This document shows positions 16,893 to 28,184 of a DNA stretch of 64,000 nt, piece after piece (position 1 is the stretch's first letter; every line of letters begins with the position of its first letter). The translations under genes were made by a program, and so were the position numbers. Location of the stretch: the NCBI RefSeq assembly GCF_000496755.2, contig NZ_AYKS02000041.1, positions 1-64,000 of the forward strand, given 5' to 3'. Under the pieces are notes generated by a model. The model was not told the origin of the DNA. It was given only the letters and a program-made list of their open reading frames with translations, and searched no databases. This DNA is from Serratia sp. DD3 (lineage in GTDB: Bacteria; Pseudomonadota; Gammaproteobacteria; Enterobacterales; Enterobacteriaceae).

Positions 16893-17240
16893 GAGAACCT
16901 TCTCTAAATATCGCTGCCGAATAATTATATGTGTGATAACAAAATAATGTTGCCGATAGCATCAAGTATGGAAGTATTAACCACACTGATTGTTGCTGCC
17001 CAGATCATATGCTGCTTGGTAATAAATGAGTGGGCGCAGATCACTATCTGATGTTTCAAAAATGGCGGCGTGTTGTTTCTGTGGTTCACTTCACATTTTT
17101 TAACGGGGTAATAAAAATATCCGTCAGATTGAAATGACTCTATGATGTCCCCATTGTAGTAAAATAGGTCTGTTATAGAACTTATTCGTGGTGTATGCGC
17201 TATTGTGCGGATACGCCGACTCTATCGAGAGGAGAAGCCG
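16893..17240. other. Divergent aspA/fxsA regulatory region
   Basis: About 350 bases between the divergent aspA and fxsA starts. It contains the CRP-like site at 17080-17095 and A/T-rich segments suited to promoters on both strands. No further gene is supported. A GTG-started extension of fxsA into this region (from 17205) is rejected in favour of the GTG at 17241. Confidence 0.6.
17080..17095 (-). promoter_or_regulatory. CRP-like binding site upstream of aspA
   Basis: On the minus strand TGTGA-N6-CCACA, nine of ten matches to the CRP consensus TGTGA-N6-TCACA. Its place between aspA and fxsA fits the known catabolite control of aspA in E. coli. Confidence 0.6.
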
Positions 17241-17732
17241 GTGCGCTGGTTACCGTTATTTCTGATATTTCTGTTGGTTTATATAGAAATATCCTTATTT
17301 ATCAAAGTGGCTGCGGTATTAGGCGTACTAACAACGCTCTTGTTGGTGCTTTTTACCTCTTGTGTTGGCGTCTCCCTGGTGCGTAATCAGGGGGTGAAAA
17401 CCTTTGTGCAGATGCAACAGAAACTGGCTGTGGGGGAAAGTCCTGCAGCAGAGATGGTAAAAAGTGTTTCCTTGGTGTTGGCGGGGTTCCTGCTATTGAT
17501 CCCAGGTTTTTTTACCGATTTTCTTGGCCTGCTGCTGTTGTTGCCACCCGTGCAGAAATTGCTGACATTAAAATTAATGCCACACCTTTCCATTTATCGC
17601 ACAGGTGGGGGGAGCCAGAATGGGGGGGCGGCCAGTGGCAATACCTTCGACGGGGAGTTCCAGCGTAAAAATGATGAGCGTTACACGCTGGATCATCAAC
17701 CGGATGATCATGATAAACCTAAAGATCGATGA
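17241..17732 (+). CDS. fxsA: FxsA family membrane protein
   Basis: A 163-residue inner-membrane protein homologous to E. coli FxsA, overproduction of which relieves F-plasmid exclusion of phage T7. Four hydrophobic segments are visible in the first 110 residues (for example PLFLIFLLVYIEISLFI and GLLLLLPPVQKLL), with the conserved SLVRNQG and FFTDFLG between them. The tail is hydrophilic with GNTFDGEFQRKNDERY, as in E. coli. The start is a GTG (VRWLP, the E. coli MRWLP position) with GGAG 6 bases upstream. It is divergent from aspA and in front of groES, as in E. coli. Confidence 0.93.
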   Translation: MRWLPLFLIFLLVYIEISLFIKVAAVLGVLTTLLLVLFTSCVGVSLVRNQGVKTFVQMQQKLAVGESPAAEMVKSVSLVLAGFLLLIPGFFTDFLGLLLLLPPVQKLLTLKLMPHLSIYRTGGGSQNGGAASGNTFDGEFQRKNDERYTLDHQPDDHDKPKDR

Positions 17733-17873
17733 TTTTTTCTCGAATGCGGCTAACAGGCCGCATTTTTGTCTCTATCCCCATCATAATGTCAACCTTAGGA
17801 GCATTGCAGGACTAACAAACCTGGATAGAGAGCCGATAATTGGCAGTAATTAAAATTTTTTTTGATTTTGCCC

Positions 17874-17901
17874 CTTGAAGGGAAATGGAACGCCCCCATT
17901 T
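17874..17901 (+). promoter_or_regulatory. Sigma-32 heat-shock promoter of groES-groEL
   Basis: CTTGAA (17874-17879) and CCCCATTT (17894-17901) are separated by 14 bases, matching the sigma-32 consensus (CTTGAA, CCCCATNT). It lies about 80 bases before the groES start. This is the expected main promoter of the chaperonin operon. Confidence 0.88.
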
Positions 17902-17980
17902 CAAATCCCACGGAGCCGGTATCAATAATCCGGTGAACAACCCTAAATCTGATAGAAACTTTCTTACAGGAGAGCGTTCA

Positions 17981-18274
17981 ATGAGTATTCGTCCATTACA
18001 TGACCGCGTTATCGTCAAGCGCAAAGAAGTTGAATCAAAATCTGCTGGCGGCATCGTTCTGACTGGCTCTGCAGCGGGTAAATCCACGCGTGGTGAAGTT
18101 GTAGCCGTTGGTAAAGGACGCGTTCTGGAAAGTGGTCACGTCCAGCCGCTGGATGTGAAGGTGGGTGACATCGTAATTTTCAACGACGGTTACGGCGTGA
18201 AAGCAGAGAAGATCGACAGTGAAGAAGTGTTGATCATGTCTGAAAGCGACATTTTGGCGATTGTTGAAGCCTAA
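17981..18274 (+). CDS. groES: Co-chaperonin GroES
   Basis: A 97-residue 10-kDa chaperonin that caps the GroEL ring. It begins [20 protein letters not shown], carries the mobile loop [15 protein letters not shown] and ends [17 protein letters not shown], as in E. coli. The ATG at 17981 is preceded by ACAGGAGA. The frame is open further upstream but that part overlaps the heat-shock promoter. It is co-transcribed with groEL, 49 bases downstream. Confidence 0.98.
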   Translation: MSIRPLHDRVIVKRKEVESKSAGGIVLTGSAAGKSTRGEVVAVGKGRVLESGHVQPLDVKVGDIVIFNDGYGVKAEKIDSEEVLIMSESDILAIVEA

Positions 18275-18311
18275 TTACGCTTTATATCTTCTAATAACCT
18301 GAACAAGTTGA

Positions 18312-19976
<1,665 letters not shown>

Positions 19977-20003
19977 TCCCCCCAAGCACCGATGTGTATT
20001 GAG

Positions 20004-20029
20004 ACCCGGCTTCGTGCCGGGTTTTTTTA
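20004..20029 (+). terminator. groES-groEL terminator
   Basis: ACCCGGC and GCCGGGT form a 7-bp stem with loop TTCGT, followed by seven T residues. It is 28 bases after the groEL stop. Confidence 0.93.
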
Positions 20030-20264
20030 TGGCTATGTCCCAATAGTGTGACGGGTGAGCAGAAATTGCTTCGCGATGGGGGATAAATGCCGCTGTTGCA
20101 CATATTTTTGCAGATCATGTTGATTTAGCGTGTAAACTGATAGCTCATCAACTGTCGCTCAAGGTGTTGATCAGGCTCCAGTGGCCGCTGGCAATGGATG
20201 CTAGAAACATAGCAGCGTTCTTTGATAAGTTTTGCGTCATTCTCAATATTAGATGGGGGAAAAA

Positions 20265-20609
20265 ATGCGGATTAAAACCTTACTGGGTCTATCGGCAGCA
20301 TTGTTGCTGGCGGGTTGTAGCACTAGCAACGAACTGAGTACTGCAGGGGAGCAAGTTAAATTTACTGAGACCAAACCTACCGCAGAATGCCAATTTATCG
20401 GTGAAGTAACCGGTTCTCAAAGTAACTGGTTGGCAGGCAATGACGGTGAAAGTGGTTCCATGCGGGGTGCAGCCAATGATTTGCGTAACAAGGCCGCCGC
20501 AATGGGGGGCAATGTCCTTTATGGCGTGAGCAGCCCAAGCCAGACGTTTCTCTCCAGCTTTGTGCCCGGAGAAAGCAAAATGATTGGCCAAGTGTATAAG
20601 TGTCCCTAA
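20265..20609 (+). CDS. yjeI: YjeI-like DUF4156 lipoprotein
   Basis: A 114-residue small lipoprotein, with signal peptide MRIKTLLGLSAALLLAGC and Ser at +2, so outer-membrane sorting is expected. The mature part contains ECQFIGEVTGSQ, RGAANDLRNKAAAMGGN and VLYGVSSPSQ, typical of the DUF4156 (RcsF-like size) family that includes E. coli YjeI. The position between groEL and epmB also matches E. coli. The ATG at 20265 is chosen because GGGGGA lies 6 bases before it; an ATG four codons earlier contains that site. The function is unknown. Confidence 0.85.
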   Translation: MRIKTLLGLSAALLLAGCSTSNELSTAGEQVKFTETKPTAECQFIGEVTGSQSNWLAGNDGESGSMRGAANDLRNKAAAMGGNVLYGVSSPSQTFLSSFVPGESKMIGQVYKCP

Positions 20610-20688
20610 CACCAGAATGACTACTTAGTACGACTTAGGTAGGTTCAAAGAGGAGTGCGCTGGCATTCCTCTTTCGTATAACAAGCCA

Positions 20689-21717
20689 TTATTTTTCCAT
20701 CAGATGCAGATCCAGCGGTGTTTTGCTGGCTTCCCCACCGACTTCGCGGGTTAAGCGTGGTACCAGGTAACCTGAAACCTGGCTTAACAAGCCTTTCATA
20801 ATCACTCTAGCTTTATCATCACTGACCATAAAATGAGCGGCGCCTTGTACTTTATCGAGCAGATGAAGGTAGTAGGGCAAGATACCTGCATCGAACAGGG
20901 CGTGGCTGAGTGCAGCTAGCGTATCGGGACAATCATTGATGCCTCGCAGTAATACGCTTTGATTGAGTAATGTCACACCAGCGTGGCGTAACTGCGTCAT
21001 CTTGGCGCACAGTTCCTGGTCAATTTCATTGGCATGATTGATATGGGTCACCATCAATACTTGCAAGCGCGATGCTGATAGACGCTGGCAAAGCGTGGTG
21101 GTGATGCGGGCGGGGATCACCACTGGTAAACGGGTATGGATACGTAGCCGCTTGAGATGCGCAATGTTCTCCAGTTCACCTATCAGCCAATCAAGCTCCT
21201 GGTCTTTGGCCATCAATGGATCGCCACCGGAGAAAATAATTTCATCCAGTTCCGGGTGTTGGCGGATATAATCCAACGCTTGTAGCCAGTTTGCTTTGTT
21301 ACCCTGATTATCCTGATAAGGGAAATGGCGGCGGAAGCAGTAGCGGCAGTTGACGGCACAACCCCCTTTGACCAACAGAAGGGCGCGATTACGATATTTA
21401 TGGAGTAAACCCGGTACTACGCTGCGTTGTTCATCTAACGGGTCGACAGTAAAGCCGGGGGTGTTGATAAACTCAGCACTGCTGGTTAAAACTTGTCGCA
21501 GTAATGGGTCGTTGGCATCGCCATGGCGCATACGGGCGGCAAAGGTACGGGGTACGCGCAGGGCAAATAGGCGGCGAGCGTCACCCCCCTGCAGTAGTTC
21601 GGGGTGATTATTCAGTGATAAAAGCTGCAGCAATTCATTGGGATCGGTAATAACATCGGCAAGTTGATGTAACCAATCTTCTCTATGCAGTGTATTTCGG
21701 GTTATAATGTGTGCCAT
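20689..21717 (-). CDS. epmB: EF-P beta-lysylation protein EpmB (lysine 2,3-aminomutase)
   Basis: A 342-residue radical SAM enzyme that converts (S)-alpha-lysine to (R)-beta-lysine, the substrate that EpmA attaches to EF-P. The radical SAM cluster motif is GGCAVNCRYCFRRHFPY (CxxxCxxC) near residue 120, followed by IIFSGGDPLMAKD. PLP-binding and lysine-binding segments are in the second half (LPYYLHLLDKVQGAAHF). It is divergent from efp with only 42 bases between the starts. Efp and EpmA are also in this window. Confidence 0.96.
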   Translation of the reverse strand: MAHIITRNTLHREDWLHQLADVITDPNELLQLLSLNNHPELLQGGDARRLFALRVPRTFAARMRHGDANDPLLRQVLTSSAEFINTPGFTVDPLDEQRSVVPGLLHKYRNRALLLVKGGCAVNCRYCFRRHFPYQDNQGNKANWLQALDYIRQHPELDEIIFSGGDPLMAKDQELDWLIGELENIAHLKRLRIHTRLPVVIPARITTTLCQRLSASRLQVLMVTHINHANEIDQELCAKMTQLRHAGVTLLNQSVLLRGINDCPDTLAALSHALFDAGILPYYLHLLDKVQGAAHFMVSDDKARVIMKGLLSQVSGYLVPRLTREVGGEASKTPLDLHLMEK

Positions 21718-21759
21718 TTTTTTGGCTAAGCTACCAGTTTAATTATTCAGAGGGCCATC

Positions 21760-22326
21760 ATGGCGACTTATTCTAGCAACGATTTCCGTCCGGGTCTTAA
21801 AATCATGTTCGAAGGCGAACCTTACGCTGTCGAATCCAGCGAGTTCGTCAAGCCCGGCAAAGGTCAGGCGTTTGCACGTGTTAAAATGCGCCGTTTATTG
21901 ACCGGTACCCGTGTTGAGAAAACGTTTAAATCTACCGATTCTGCCGAAGGTGCCGATGTTGTTGATATGAACCTCACCTACTTGTACAACGATGGTGAGT
22001 TCTACCACTTCATGAACAACGAAACTTTTGAACAGTTGGCTGCGGATGAAAAAGCGATTGGTGATAGTGCCAAGTGGATGCTGGATCAAGCAGAGTGTAT
22101 TGTGACGTTATGGAATGGTCAGCCAATTGCGGTGACACCACCAAACTTTGTTGAACTGGAGATCGTTGATACTGATCCTGGTTTGAAAGGTGATACAGCG
22201 GGTACAGGTGGCAAACCCGCTACGCTGAGCACCGGTGCTGTTGTTAAGGTCCCACTATTCGTGCAGATTGGCGAAGTGATCAAGGTTGACACCCGCTCTG
22301 GCGAATACGTTTCTCGCGTTAAATAA
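21760..22326 (+). CDS. efp: Elongation factor P
   Basis: A 188-residue translation factor that rescues ribosomes stalled on polyproline stretches. The three-beta-barrel, tRNA-shaped protein is almost identical to E. coli EF-P. The modified residue Lys34 is present in the loop [14 protein letters not shown] and would be beta-lysylated by EpmA and EpmB. The signature [20 protein letters not shown] is in domain III and the protein ends SGEYVSRVK. Divergently arranged with epmB. Confidence 0.98.
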   Translation: MATYSSNDFRPGLKIMFEGEPYAVESSEFVKPGKGQAFARVKMRRLLTGTRVEKTFKSTDSAEGADVVDMNLTYLYNDGEFYHFMNNETFEQLAADEKAIGDSAKWMLDQAECIVTLWNGQPIAVTPPNFVELEIVDTDPGLKGDTAGTGGKPATLSTGAVVKVPLFVQIGEVIKVDTRSGEYVSRVK

Positions 22327-22413
22327 GCCGTTGTTGAAAGAGGTCACCCCCTGTGGCCTCTGCAAATTATCCCCATGGTCATTCAAACCCTAGGGGATAA
22401 TTATCTACTCAGC

Positions 22414-22462
22414 CAGATGGGACGACCCACCTGCGCTTCTTTTATCCGGGGACGACCCTATT
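22414..22462 (+). promoter_or_regulatory. Guanidine-II riboswitch (mini-ykkC) of gdx
   Basis: Two short GC-rich hairpins share the core GGACGACC: TGGG-ACGA-CCCA at 22418-22429 and GGG-ACGA-CCC at 22449-22458. The linker is about 20 bases and the gdx ribosome site (GGGAG at 22468-22472) follows 10 bases later. Twin stem-loops with ACGR loops before a guanidinium exporter are the definition of the guanidine-II class. Guanidine binding joins the loops and frees the ribosome site in known examples. Confidence 0.88.
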
Positions 22463-22479
22463 TGTTTGGGAGCCGTTTC

Positions 22480-22794
22480 ATGGCGTGGATTATCCTCATT
22501 TTTGCCGGGCTGTTAGAGGTCGTTTGGGCTATTGGCTTGAAGTACACCCACGGTTTTAGCCGCTTAATGCCCAGTTTGATTACGCTTGCCGCTATGGCTG
22601 CCAGTATGATATTGCTGGCCAATGCGATGAAAACATTACCAGCAGGTACCGCTTATGCCGTGTGGACCGGTATTGGGGCGGTGGGGGCGGCGATAATGGG
22701 CATGATACTACTTGGCGAATCTGCCAGTATGATGCGTATTCTTAGCCTGTGCTTAATTATCGCCGGCATTTTAGGGCTGAAATTTAGCAGTTAG
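22480..22794 (+). CDS. gdx: Guanidinium exporter Gdx (SugE)
   Basis: A 104-residue four-helix small multidrug resistance protein that exports guanidinium in exchange for protons as an antiparallel dimer. It begins [21 protein letters not shown] with the essential glutamate (Glu13 position) in the first helix, followed by [11 protein letters not shown] and [14 protein letters not shown], the SugE-type sequences. The ATG at 22480 is chosen by homology and by the GGGAG 7 bases before it. The longer upstream frame would run through the riboswitch. Confidence 0.95.
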   Translation: MAWIILIFAGLLEVVWAIGLKYTHGFSRLMPSLITLAAMAASMILLANAMKTLPAGTAYAVWTGIGAVGAAIMGMILLGESASMMRILSLCLIIAGILGLKFSS

Positions 22795-22805
22795 TGGGTC
22801 AGTGG

Positions 22806-23339
22806 TTATTGGCCGGGGCGCTGCTCGACCCAGAGCAGGGCTTCAGTGTTAAAACCATATCCTTTGGCGATATGAACCAATCTTTCCCGCGTAGCGCTAT
22901 CGAGTGTCGGTGTACGCGCCAGGATCCACAGATAATCTTTACTTGGCCCAGAAACCAGAGCGTAACGGTATTCAGGATCCAGTTCGATCACATGGTAGCC
23001 ACCGTAAAAAGGGCCGAAGAAAGAGACCTTTAATGAGGCGGTCTGTGGTGAGCCAATGAAATAAGCTTTACCTTCGCTGGCTTTCCATTGTTGTTTTTTA
23101 ACGTCAAAACCGCGGTTAATCACCTTTATACCCCCATCTTCTCGTGGGCTGTAATTGGCGCTGACTTGCTGTAAACCCCGTTCAAACCGATGGTCCAGGC
23201 GAGCGATTTCATACCAAGTACCAAGATAACGTGTGCTGTCGAAGTTATCGACAACCTTGACATCCTTTGGCGGGCTGACGCTACAGGCCACCGCAAGCAG
23301 GGCAGATAATATGACAGAAAGCTTTGACCAGAAGTTCAT
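22806..23339 (-). CDS. blc: Outer membrane lipocalin Blc
   Basis: A 177-residue lipoprotein of the bacterial lipocalin family, which binds lysophospholipids and fatty acids. The signal peptide ends in the lipobox LAVAC with Ser at +2 (outer membrane). The lipocalin signature GTWYEIARLDHRFERGL is present, as are the second and third conserved regions (YALVSGPSKDYLWILARTP). It is convergent with gdx and downstream of frdD. In E. coli ampC lies between frdD and blc; it is absent here. Confidence 0.95.
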   Translation of the reverse strand: MNFWSKLSVILSALLAVACSVSPPKDVKVVDNFDSTRYLGTWYEIARLDHRFERGLQQVSANYSPREDGGIKVINRGFDVKKQQWKASEGKAYFIGSPQTASLKVSFFGPFYGGYHVIELDPEYRYALVSGPSKDYLWILARTPTLDSATRERLVHIAKGYGFNTEALLWVEQRPGQ

Positions 23340-23434
23340 GGCTTATTCCTATTTATCGGTACAGATAAACAGTATAGATCCGCAATCAACTAAACAGCAG
23401 AAGAGAAAAATTCAGGTAGAGCTGTAGGGAGAAT

Positions 23435-23460
23435 TGGCGGCCAACGAAAGTTGACCGCCA
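23435..23460 (-). terminator. frd operon terminator (candidate)
   Basis: TGGCGGCCAAC and GTTGACCGCCA pair over 11 positions with one mismatch around a GAAA tetraloop, six bases after the frdD stop. The T-run is weak. In E. coli the frd terminator also attenuates ampC; here it would only separate frd from blc. Confidence 0.6.
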
Positions 23461-23466
23461 GAGAGG

Positions 23467-23826
23467 TTACAGAGTAGCAACCCCGATCAGGGTAACCACA
23501 CTCAGGATGGCTGCCAGACCATAAAAGACCCACTTGCCAGCAGGCACATGGATTTTCAGGTCATGCATGGCGTGGTGGATGCGGTGCAGTCCACACCATA
23601 GTGGCAGAATAATCATCAGCAGCAGGAACAGGCGGCCAATCCAGCTTTGGCAAAATGCCAATACGCGGTCATAGCTCAAGGCATCGCCAGGGAACAGGCC
23701 TAGCGGTAGCAAGATCCCGACTAGCAGCACGATTGCAGGGGCAACAATCGCTCCCCACATACCACCTGCGCCAAATAATCCCCAGAAAACCGGCTCATCA
23801 GAGCGTTTAGGTGATTGATTTATCAT
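23467..23826 (-). CDS. frdD: Fumarate reductase membrane anchor FrdD
   Basis: A 119-residue membrane subunit of quinol:fumarate reductase. Three transmembrane helices are visible ([55 protein letters not shown]). The conserved [20 protein letters not shown] at the start and HAMHDLKIH in the loop match E. coli FrdD. Together with FrdC it anchors the complex and forms the menaquinol sites. Last gene of frdABCD, 12 bases after frdC. Confidence 0.97.
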   Translation of the reverse strand: MINQSPKRSDEPVFWGLFGAGGMWGAIVAPAIVLLVGILLPLGLFPGDALSYDRVLAFCQSWIGRLFLLLMIILPLWCGLHRIHHAMHDLKIHVPAGKWVFYGLAAILSVVTLIGVATL

Positions 23827-23838
23827 GTTTCCTCCGGA

Positions 23839-24231
23839 TTACAGTAACGCTACGGCGAGAATGACTACCGTAACGACAATTGTCACCGCCCACAGGGCTT
23901 TAACAATTGGCTCCGGCCCCATTTTCTCGTCTTTTACGATGATATTGGCTGCCTTGGGTGCTAAATCGAACCAGGTTTTAGTGTGCAGTGCTGCAGCCAA
24001 CAGAGCCACGATATTAATCAATAGCACGATTGGGTTTTGCAGAAAACCGACAAACCCAGCCCAGCCTTCAGGGCCACCTTTAAGCGCAAATACGCCGTAG
24101 AGCAGCACGATACTGAACCACACGGCCATGAATGATGTGCTTTCACGCAGCATATAGAAACGGTAGAAACCCAACTGTTTCCACCAGGTCGGCGTCATGG
24201 TACGTACATAGGGTTTACGTTGTGTTGTCAT
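23839..24231 (-). CDS. frdC: Fumarate reductase membrane anchor FrdC
   Basis: A 130-residue membrane subunit of quinol:fumarate reductase. It begins [20 protein letters not shown], followed by [19 protein letters not shown] with the quinone-proximal Glu and Arg, and has three hydrophobic helices. [16 protein letters not shown] matches E. coli FrdC. It lies 16 bases after frdB. Confidence 0.97.
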   Translation of the reverse strand: MTTQRKPYVRTMTPTWWKQLGFYRFYMLRESTSFMAVWFSIVLLYGVFALKGGPEGWAGFVGFLQNPIVLLINIVALLAAALHTKTWFDLAPKAANIIVKDEKMGPEPIVKALWAVTIVVTVVILAVALL

Positions 24232-24247
24232 TGCTGTCTCCCCTCCC

Positions 24248-24982
24248 TTATTGCGGTTTCAGCATTGCTATCATGAAGTCTTTGGCACTATCCACCTTGC
24301 CCTGCTGTACGGCAGCGGCGGGGTCGACATGCTTCGGACAGACTTCAGAGCAGTAGCCAACAAACGTACAGGCCCAGACACCGTTTTGCCCGTTGAGTTG
24401 CGGCATACGTTCTTTCTTGCCGTGGTCACGGCTGTCAAGATTATAACGGTGTGCCAGGGTAATGGCGGCTGGTCCGATAAATTCCGGATTGAGTCCAAAC
24501 TGCGGGCAGGCGGCATAGCACAAGCCACAGTTGATACAACCGGAGAACTGGTGATACTTGGCCATTTGCGCAGGCGTTTGCAGGTTGGTCCCTTCTGCTG
24601 GTTTGCGATCATTGCCGATGATGTAGGGTTTAATCGCTTCCAGGCTTTCGATAAAGTGGGTCATATCGACCACTAGATCTCGCTCAATCGGGAAATTGCC
24701 TAACGCTTCTACCTTCATGCCCGCAGTGTATTCACGCAGGAAGGTTTTACATGCCAGTTTCGGCACGCTATTGACCATCATGCCGCAGGAGCCGCAGATA
24801 GCCATACGGCATGACCAGCGGTAGGACAGGTCGGGTGCCAGGTTATCTTTGATATAGCCCAGTGCATCCAGCAGCGAAGTCTGCTCATCGTAAGGTACGC
24901 TAAACGTTTCGAAATGCGGCTCAGCGTCGCTTTCCGGGTTATAGCGCATGACTTCGATTTTTATGGTTTTCATCTCAGCCAT
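24248..24982 (-). CDS. frdB: Fumarate reductase iron-sulfur subunit FrdB
   Basis: A 244-residue subunit with three iron-sulfur centres that carry electrons from menaquinol to FrdA. The 2Fe-2S ligands are in [14 protein letters not shown], and the 4Fe-4S and 3Fe-4S ligands in [15 protein letters not shown] and [17 protein letters not shown]. The start MAEMK is set by comparison with E. coli (244 residues). Its ATGGCTGA overlaps the frdA stop by 8 bases, so translation is coupled; a longer upstream frame lies inside frdA. Confidence 0.97.
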   Translation of the reverse strand: MAEMKTIKIEVMRYNPESDAEPHFETFSVPYDEQTSLLDALGYIKDNLAPDLSYRWSCRMAICGSCGMMVNSVPKLACKTFLREYTAGMKVEALGNFPIERDLVVDMTHFIESLEAIKPYIIGNDRKPAEGTNLQTPAQMAKYHQFSGCINCGLCYAACPQFGLNPEFIGPAAITLAHRYNLDSRDHGKKERMPQLNGQNGVWACTFVGYCSEVCPKHVDPAAAVQQGKVDSAKDFMIAMLKPQ

Positions 24983-26771
24983 TCGCTTGCTCCTTATCCT
25001 TTTTCTCCTGTGCTTCAGCTTCTGCGCCATAAACACGCTTCGCTGGTGGCAATTTGGTAATTTTCACGTCGCTATACTCCAGGCGTGGTGCGCCATCCGG
25101 GTTATGGAACGTCAGTGTATGCTTCAGGAAGTTCACATCGTCTCGTTCGGTACAGCCTTCATCAAGACGCTGGTGTGCACCGCGTGATTCTCTACGGTTC
25201 AACGCGGAGTGGGCCATACATTCGGCAACATCCAAGCCGTGGCCCAATTCGATGGTATACAGCAAATCGGTGTTGAACACATTGGTGGAGTCGGTGATCT
25301 TGACGCGCTTGAAGCGCTCTTTCAATTCAGCCAACTTATCGACGGTCTTTTGCATCAGTTCAGGTGTACGGTAGATCCCGCAACCTTCTTCCATTGACAG
25401 ACCCATTTCATCGCGGATTTTAGCCCAGTTCTCATTACCTTCTTGCTTCATCAGGTTGCTGAGACGTGTTTCAACATCGCGACCTTGTGCGTCGAGAGCA
25501 CTGTCGTTAGCAGGGGGGGCTTCCAGTGCGCGACGAGCTGCATTTTCACCCGCTACACGGCCAAAGACCACCAGTTCAGCCAGTGAGTTGGAGCCCAGAC
25601 GGTTGGCACCGTGCAGGCCGACGGAAGAACATTCACCGACAGCGAACAACCCTTTGATACGCGTTTCACAGTTTTGATCAGTTTCGATCCCACCCATGGT
25701 GTAGTGCGCGGTTGGACGAACCGGGATCGGCTCTTTAACCGGGTCAACGCCAACATAAGCTTTTGCCAATTCACAGATAAATGGCAAACGTTCCAGCAGC
25801 TTTTTCTCACCCAGATGACGGAGATCCAGGTAGACCACATCGCCGCGTGGCGTAGGGATGGTGCGACCAGCACGCCATTCGTGCCAGAAAGCCTGCGAAA
25901 CTTTGTCACGCGGGCCCAGTTCCATATATTTGTTCTTTGGCTCGCCCAATGGGGTTTCTGGGCCCATACCGTAGTCTTGCAGGTAACGGTAGCCATCTTT
26001 GTTGACCAGAATACCGCCTTCACCACGGCAGCCTTCGGTCATCAGAATACCGGAACCCGGTAGACCTGTTGGGTGATACTGAACGAACTCCATATCACGC
26101 AAAGGAACACCGTGGTGGAATGCCATCCCCATACCGTCACCGGTGACGATGCCGCCGTTGGTGTTATAACGATAAACACGGCCAGCACCCCCGGTCGCCA
26201 GAATAACCGCATTGGAGCGGATCAGGACGCGGGTACCTTCCATCATGTTCAGGGCGACTACGCCACGAGCCTGACCATCATCCACCAGCACATCCAGTAC
26301 AAAGTGCTCATCAAAGCGTTGGATTTGTGGGTATTTCAGTGAGGTCTGGAACAGGGTATGCAGCATATGGAAGCCGGTTTTATCGGCGGCGAACCAGGTA
26401 CGTTCGATCTTCATGCCACCAAAACGACGAACGTTAACTGAACCATCCGGTTTACGGCTCCAAGGGCAGCCCCATAGCTCAAGCTGGGTCATTTCCTGTG
26501 GGCAACTGTGGACAAAATGATCAACAACATCTTGTTCACACAACCAGTCGCCACCAGCAACGGTGTCCTGGAAGTGATAGTCAAAGCTGTCGTGGGGCTG
26601 AGTGACTGCTGCAGATCCTCCTTCGGCGGCCACAGTGTGGCTGCGCATTGGGTAAACTTTTGATATAAGAGCAATTTTTATCTGGGGATTGGCTTCTGCG
26701 GCGGCGATTGCTGCCCGTAAACCTGCTCCCCCTGCGCCAATAATGGCTAGGTCGGCGTTAAAGGTTTGCAC
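24975..26771 (-). CDS. frdA: Fumarate reductase flavoprotein subunit FrdA
   Basis: A 598-residue catalytic subunit that reduces fumarate to succinate in anaerobic respiration. The FAD Rossmann motif is [18 protein letters not shown]. The covalent FAD histidine lies in [13 protein letters not shown]. The active-site segment [14 protein letters not shown] and the capping-domain loop with [11 protein letters not shown] are conserved. Near identical to the E. coli protein except in the C-terminal tail. First gene of frdABCD, behind an FNR-type promoter at 26917-26967. Confidence 0.98.
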   Translation of the reverse strand: MQTFNADLAIIGAGGAGLRAAIAAAEANPQIKIALISKVYPMRSHTVAAEGGSAAVTQPHDSFDYHFQDTVAGGDWLCEQDVVDHFVHSCPQEMTQLELWGCPWSRKPDGSVNVRRFGGMKIERTWFAADKTGFHMLHTLFQTSLKYPQIQRFDEHFVLDVLVDDGQARGVVALNMMEGTRVLIRSNAVILATGGAGRVYRYNTNGGIVTGDGMGMAFHHGVPLRDMEFVQYHPTGLPGSGILMTEGCRGEGGILVNKDGYRYLQDYGMGPETPLGEPKNKYMELGPRDKVSQAFWHEWRAGRTIPTPRGDVVYLDLRHLGEKKLLERLPFICELAKAYVGVDPVKEPIPVRPTAHYTMGGIETDQNCETRIKGLFAVGECSSVGLHGANRLGSNSLAELVVFGRVAGENAARRALEAPPANDSALDAQGRDVETRLSNLMKQEGNENWAKIRDEMGLSMEEGCGIYRTPELMQKTVDKLAELKERFKRVKITDSTNVFNTDLLYTIELGHGLDVAECMAHSALNRRESRGAHQRLDEGCTERDDVNFLKHTLTFHNPDGAPRLEYSDVKITKLPPAKRVYGAEAEAQEKKDKEQANG

Positions 26772-26916
26772 TGCACTCCTCCAAAGTTCTTGTTAATACT
26801 ATCAATTTCATATCTATACTTAATATTTATAACATAATTCGCCTGCTAATTTATTGCGGCGATTCATTAATCTGACAACTTAAAAACTAAGGATAGATAA
26901 TCCCTACTGGGTATGA

Positions 26917-26967
26917 GGACGTAATTATAACTAATCTTAAGTAGGATAAATTTGATGTGATCGATTA
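26917..26967 (-). promoter_or_regulatory. FNR-dependent promoter of frdABCD
   Basis: On the minus strand TATAAT lies at 26924-26929. About 31 bases upstream, at 26948-26967, is TCGATCACATCAAATTT, which agrees with the E. coli frdA FNR box as I remember it at nearly every position. With a start near 26917 the box centre is at about -41, the class II FNR position. The leader to the frdA ATG is about 145 bases. The remainder of the 26772-27179 gap is A/T-rich with no gene; the epmA promoter must lie in its right part. Confidence 0.75.
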
Positions 26968-27179
26968 TTTTGCCTTTTAACCATAAAACGAAAGGCATTT
27001 GGGCAAAAAATAATAAGATATCTTGGCGTGGCTTTCGAGCGAGGTTATTACCTGTGATTTGTATAGTTAATATGTTCTTTATGATTTTAATTAGGCGCCC
27101 AACGCTCGCTTTCTTATGATTTGTTTGCTTGGCTGGATACGAGTAGACTGCACCCCTGTTTTATTTCGGAGTAATAATC

Positions 27180-28157
27180 ATGAGCGAAACGGCAAGCTGG
27201 CAACCCAGTGCCCCAATTGCCAATTTGTTGAAGCGTGCGGCGATATTGGCAGAAATCCGGCGTTTTTTTGCTGATCGTGGCGTGTTAGAAGTGGAAACAC
27301 CGACAATGAGTCAAGCGACAGTGACTGACCTCCATCTGGTCCCCTTCCAAACACGTTTCGTTGGCCCAGGTGTGCCAGATGGCCTGACGTTATACATGAT
27401 GACCAGCCCGGAATATCACATGAAACGCCTGCTGGCTGCCGGGAGCGGGCCGATTTATCAGTTGTGCCGCAGTTTCCGTAATGAAGAAGCGGGTCGGTAT
27501 CACAATCCTGAATTCACTATGTTGGAATGGTATCGTCCGCATTTCGATATGTACCGTCTGATGAATGAGGTGGATGATCTGTTACAGCAGGTATTGGACT
27601 GCAGCAGTGCAGAAACACTCTCTTATCAGCAGGCTTTCCAGCGCCATTTGGCGATAGACCCCTTGTCGGCCGAGAAAGCGCAATTGCGTGAGGCTGCCGC
27701 GAAGCTTGATTTGAGTAATATCGCTGACACGGAAGAAGATCGCGATACGTTATTGCAACTGCTGTTCACCGTGGGGGTAGAGCCCTACATTGGCCAGGAT
27801 AAACCGGCATTCGTTTATCATTTTCCTGCTTCTCAGGCGGCTTTGGCCGAGATTAGTACCGAGGATCACCGCGTAGCGGAACGATTTGAGGTCTATTTCA
27901 AAGGCATTGAACTGGCGAATGGTTTTCGTGAACTGACGGATGGTAATGAACAGCGTCAGCGATTTGAGCAGGAAAACCGTAAGCGCGTGGCGCGCGGTTT
28001 GACGGCTCAGCCGATTGATAATAACTTGCTGGACGCGTTGCAAAAGGGCATGCCTGAGTGTGCTGGGGTCGCGGTGGGTGTTGACCGCCTGGTGATGTTG
28101 GCCTTAGGGGCGGAAAAGTTAAGTGACGTGATCGCGTTTCCGGTTGATCGAGCATAA
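27180..28157 (+). CDS. epmA: EF-P lysyltransferase EpmA (GenX/PoxA)
   Basis: A 325-residue paralogue of the catalytic core of class II lysyl-tRNA synthetase, which attaches (R)-beta-lysine to Lys34 of EF-P. Class II motifs are visible: motif 2 in [20 protein letters not shown] and motif 3 in [16 protein letters not shown] near the end. There is no anticodon-binding domain, so it is not LysS. ATG at 27180 with GGAG 8 bases upstream. Divergent from frdA. Confidence 0.97.
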   Translation: MSETASWQPSAPIANLLKRAAILAEIRRFFADRGVLEVETPTMSQATVTDLHLVPFQTRFVGPGVPDGLTLYMMTSPEYHMKRLLAAGSGPIYQLCRSFRNEEAGRYHNPEFTMLEWYRPHFDMYRLMNEVDDLLQQVLDCSSAETLSYQQAFQRHLAIDPLSAEKAQLREAAAKLDLSNIADTEEDRDTLLQLLFTVGVEPYIGQDKPAFVYHFPASQAALAEISTEDHRVAERFEVYFKGIELANGFRELTDGNEQRQRFEQENRKRVARGLTAQPIDNNLLDALQKGMPECAGVAVGVDRLVMLALGAEKLSDVIAFPVDRA

Positions 28158-28184
28158 GCGTGAGTGGGTATTGTCACTTGTGTT

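Noticed and set aside
17205..17240. N-terminal extension of fxsA
   Set aside because: The GTG at 17241 aligns with the known N-terminus and has GGAG in front; the extension has neither.
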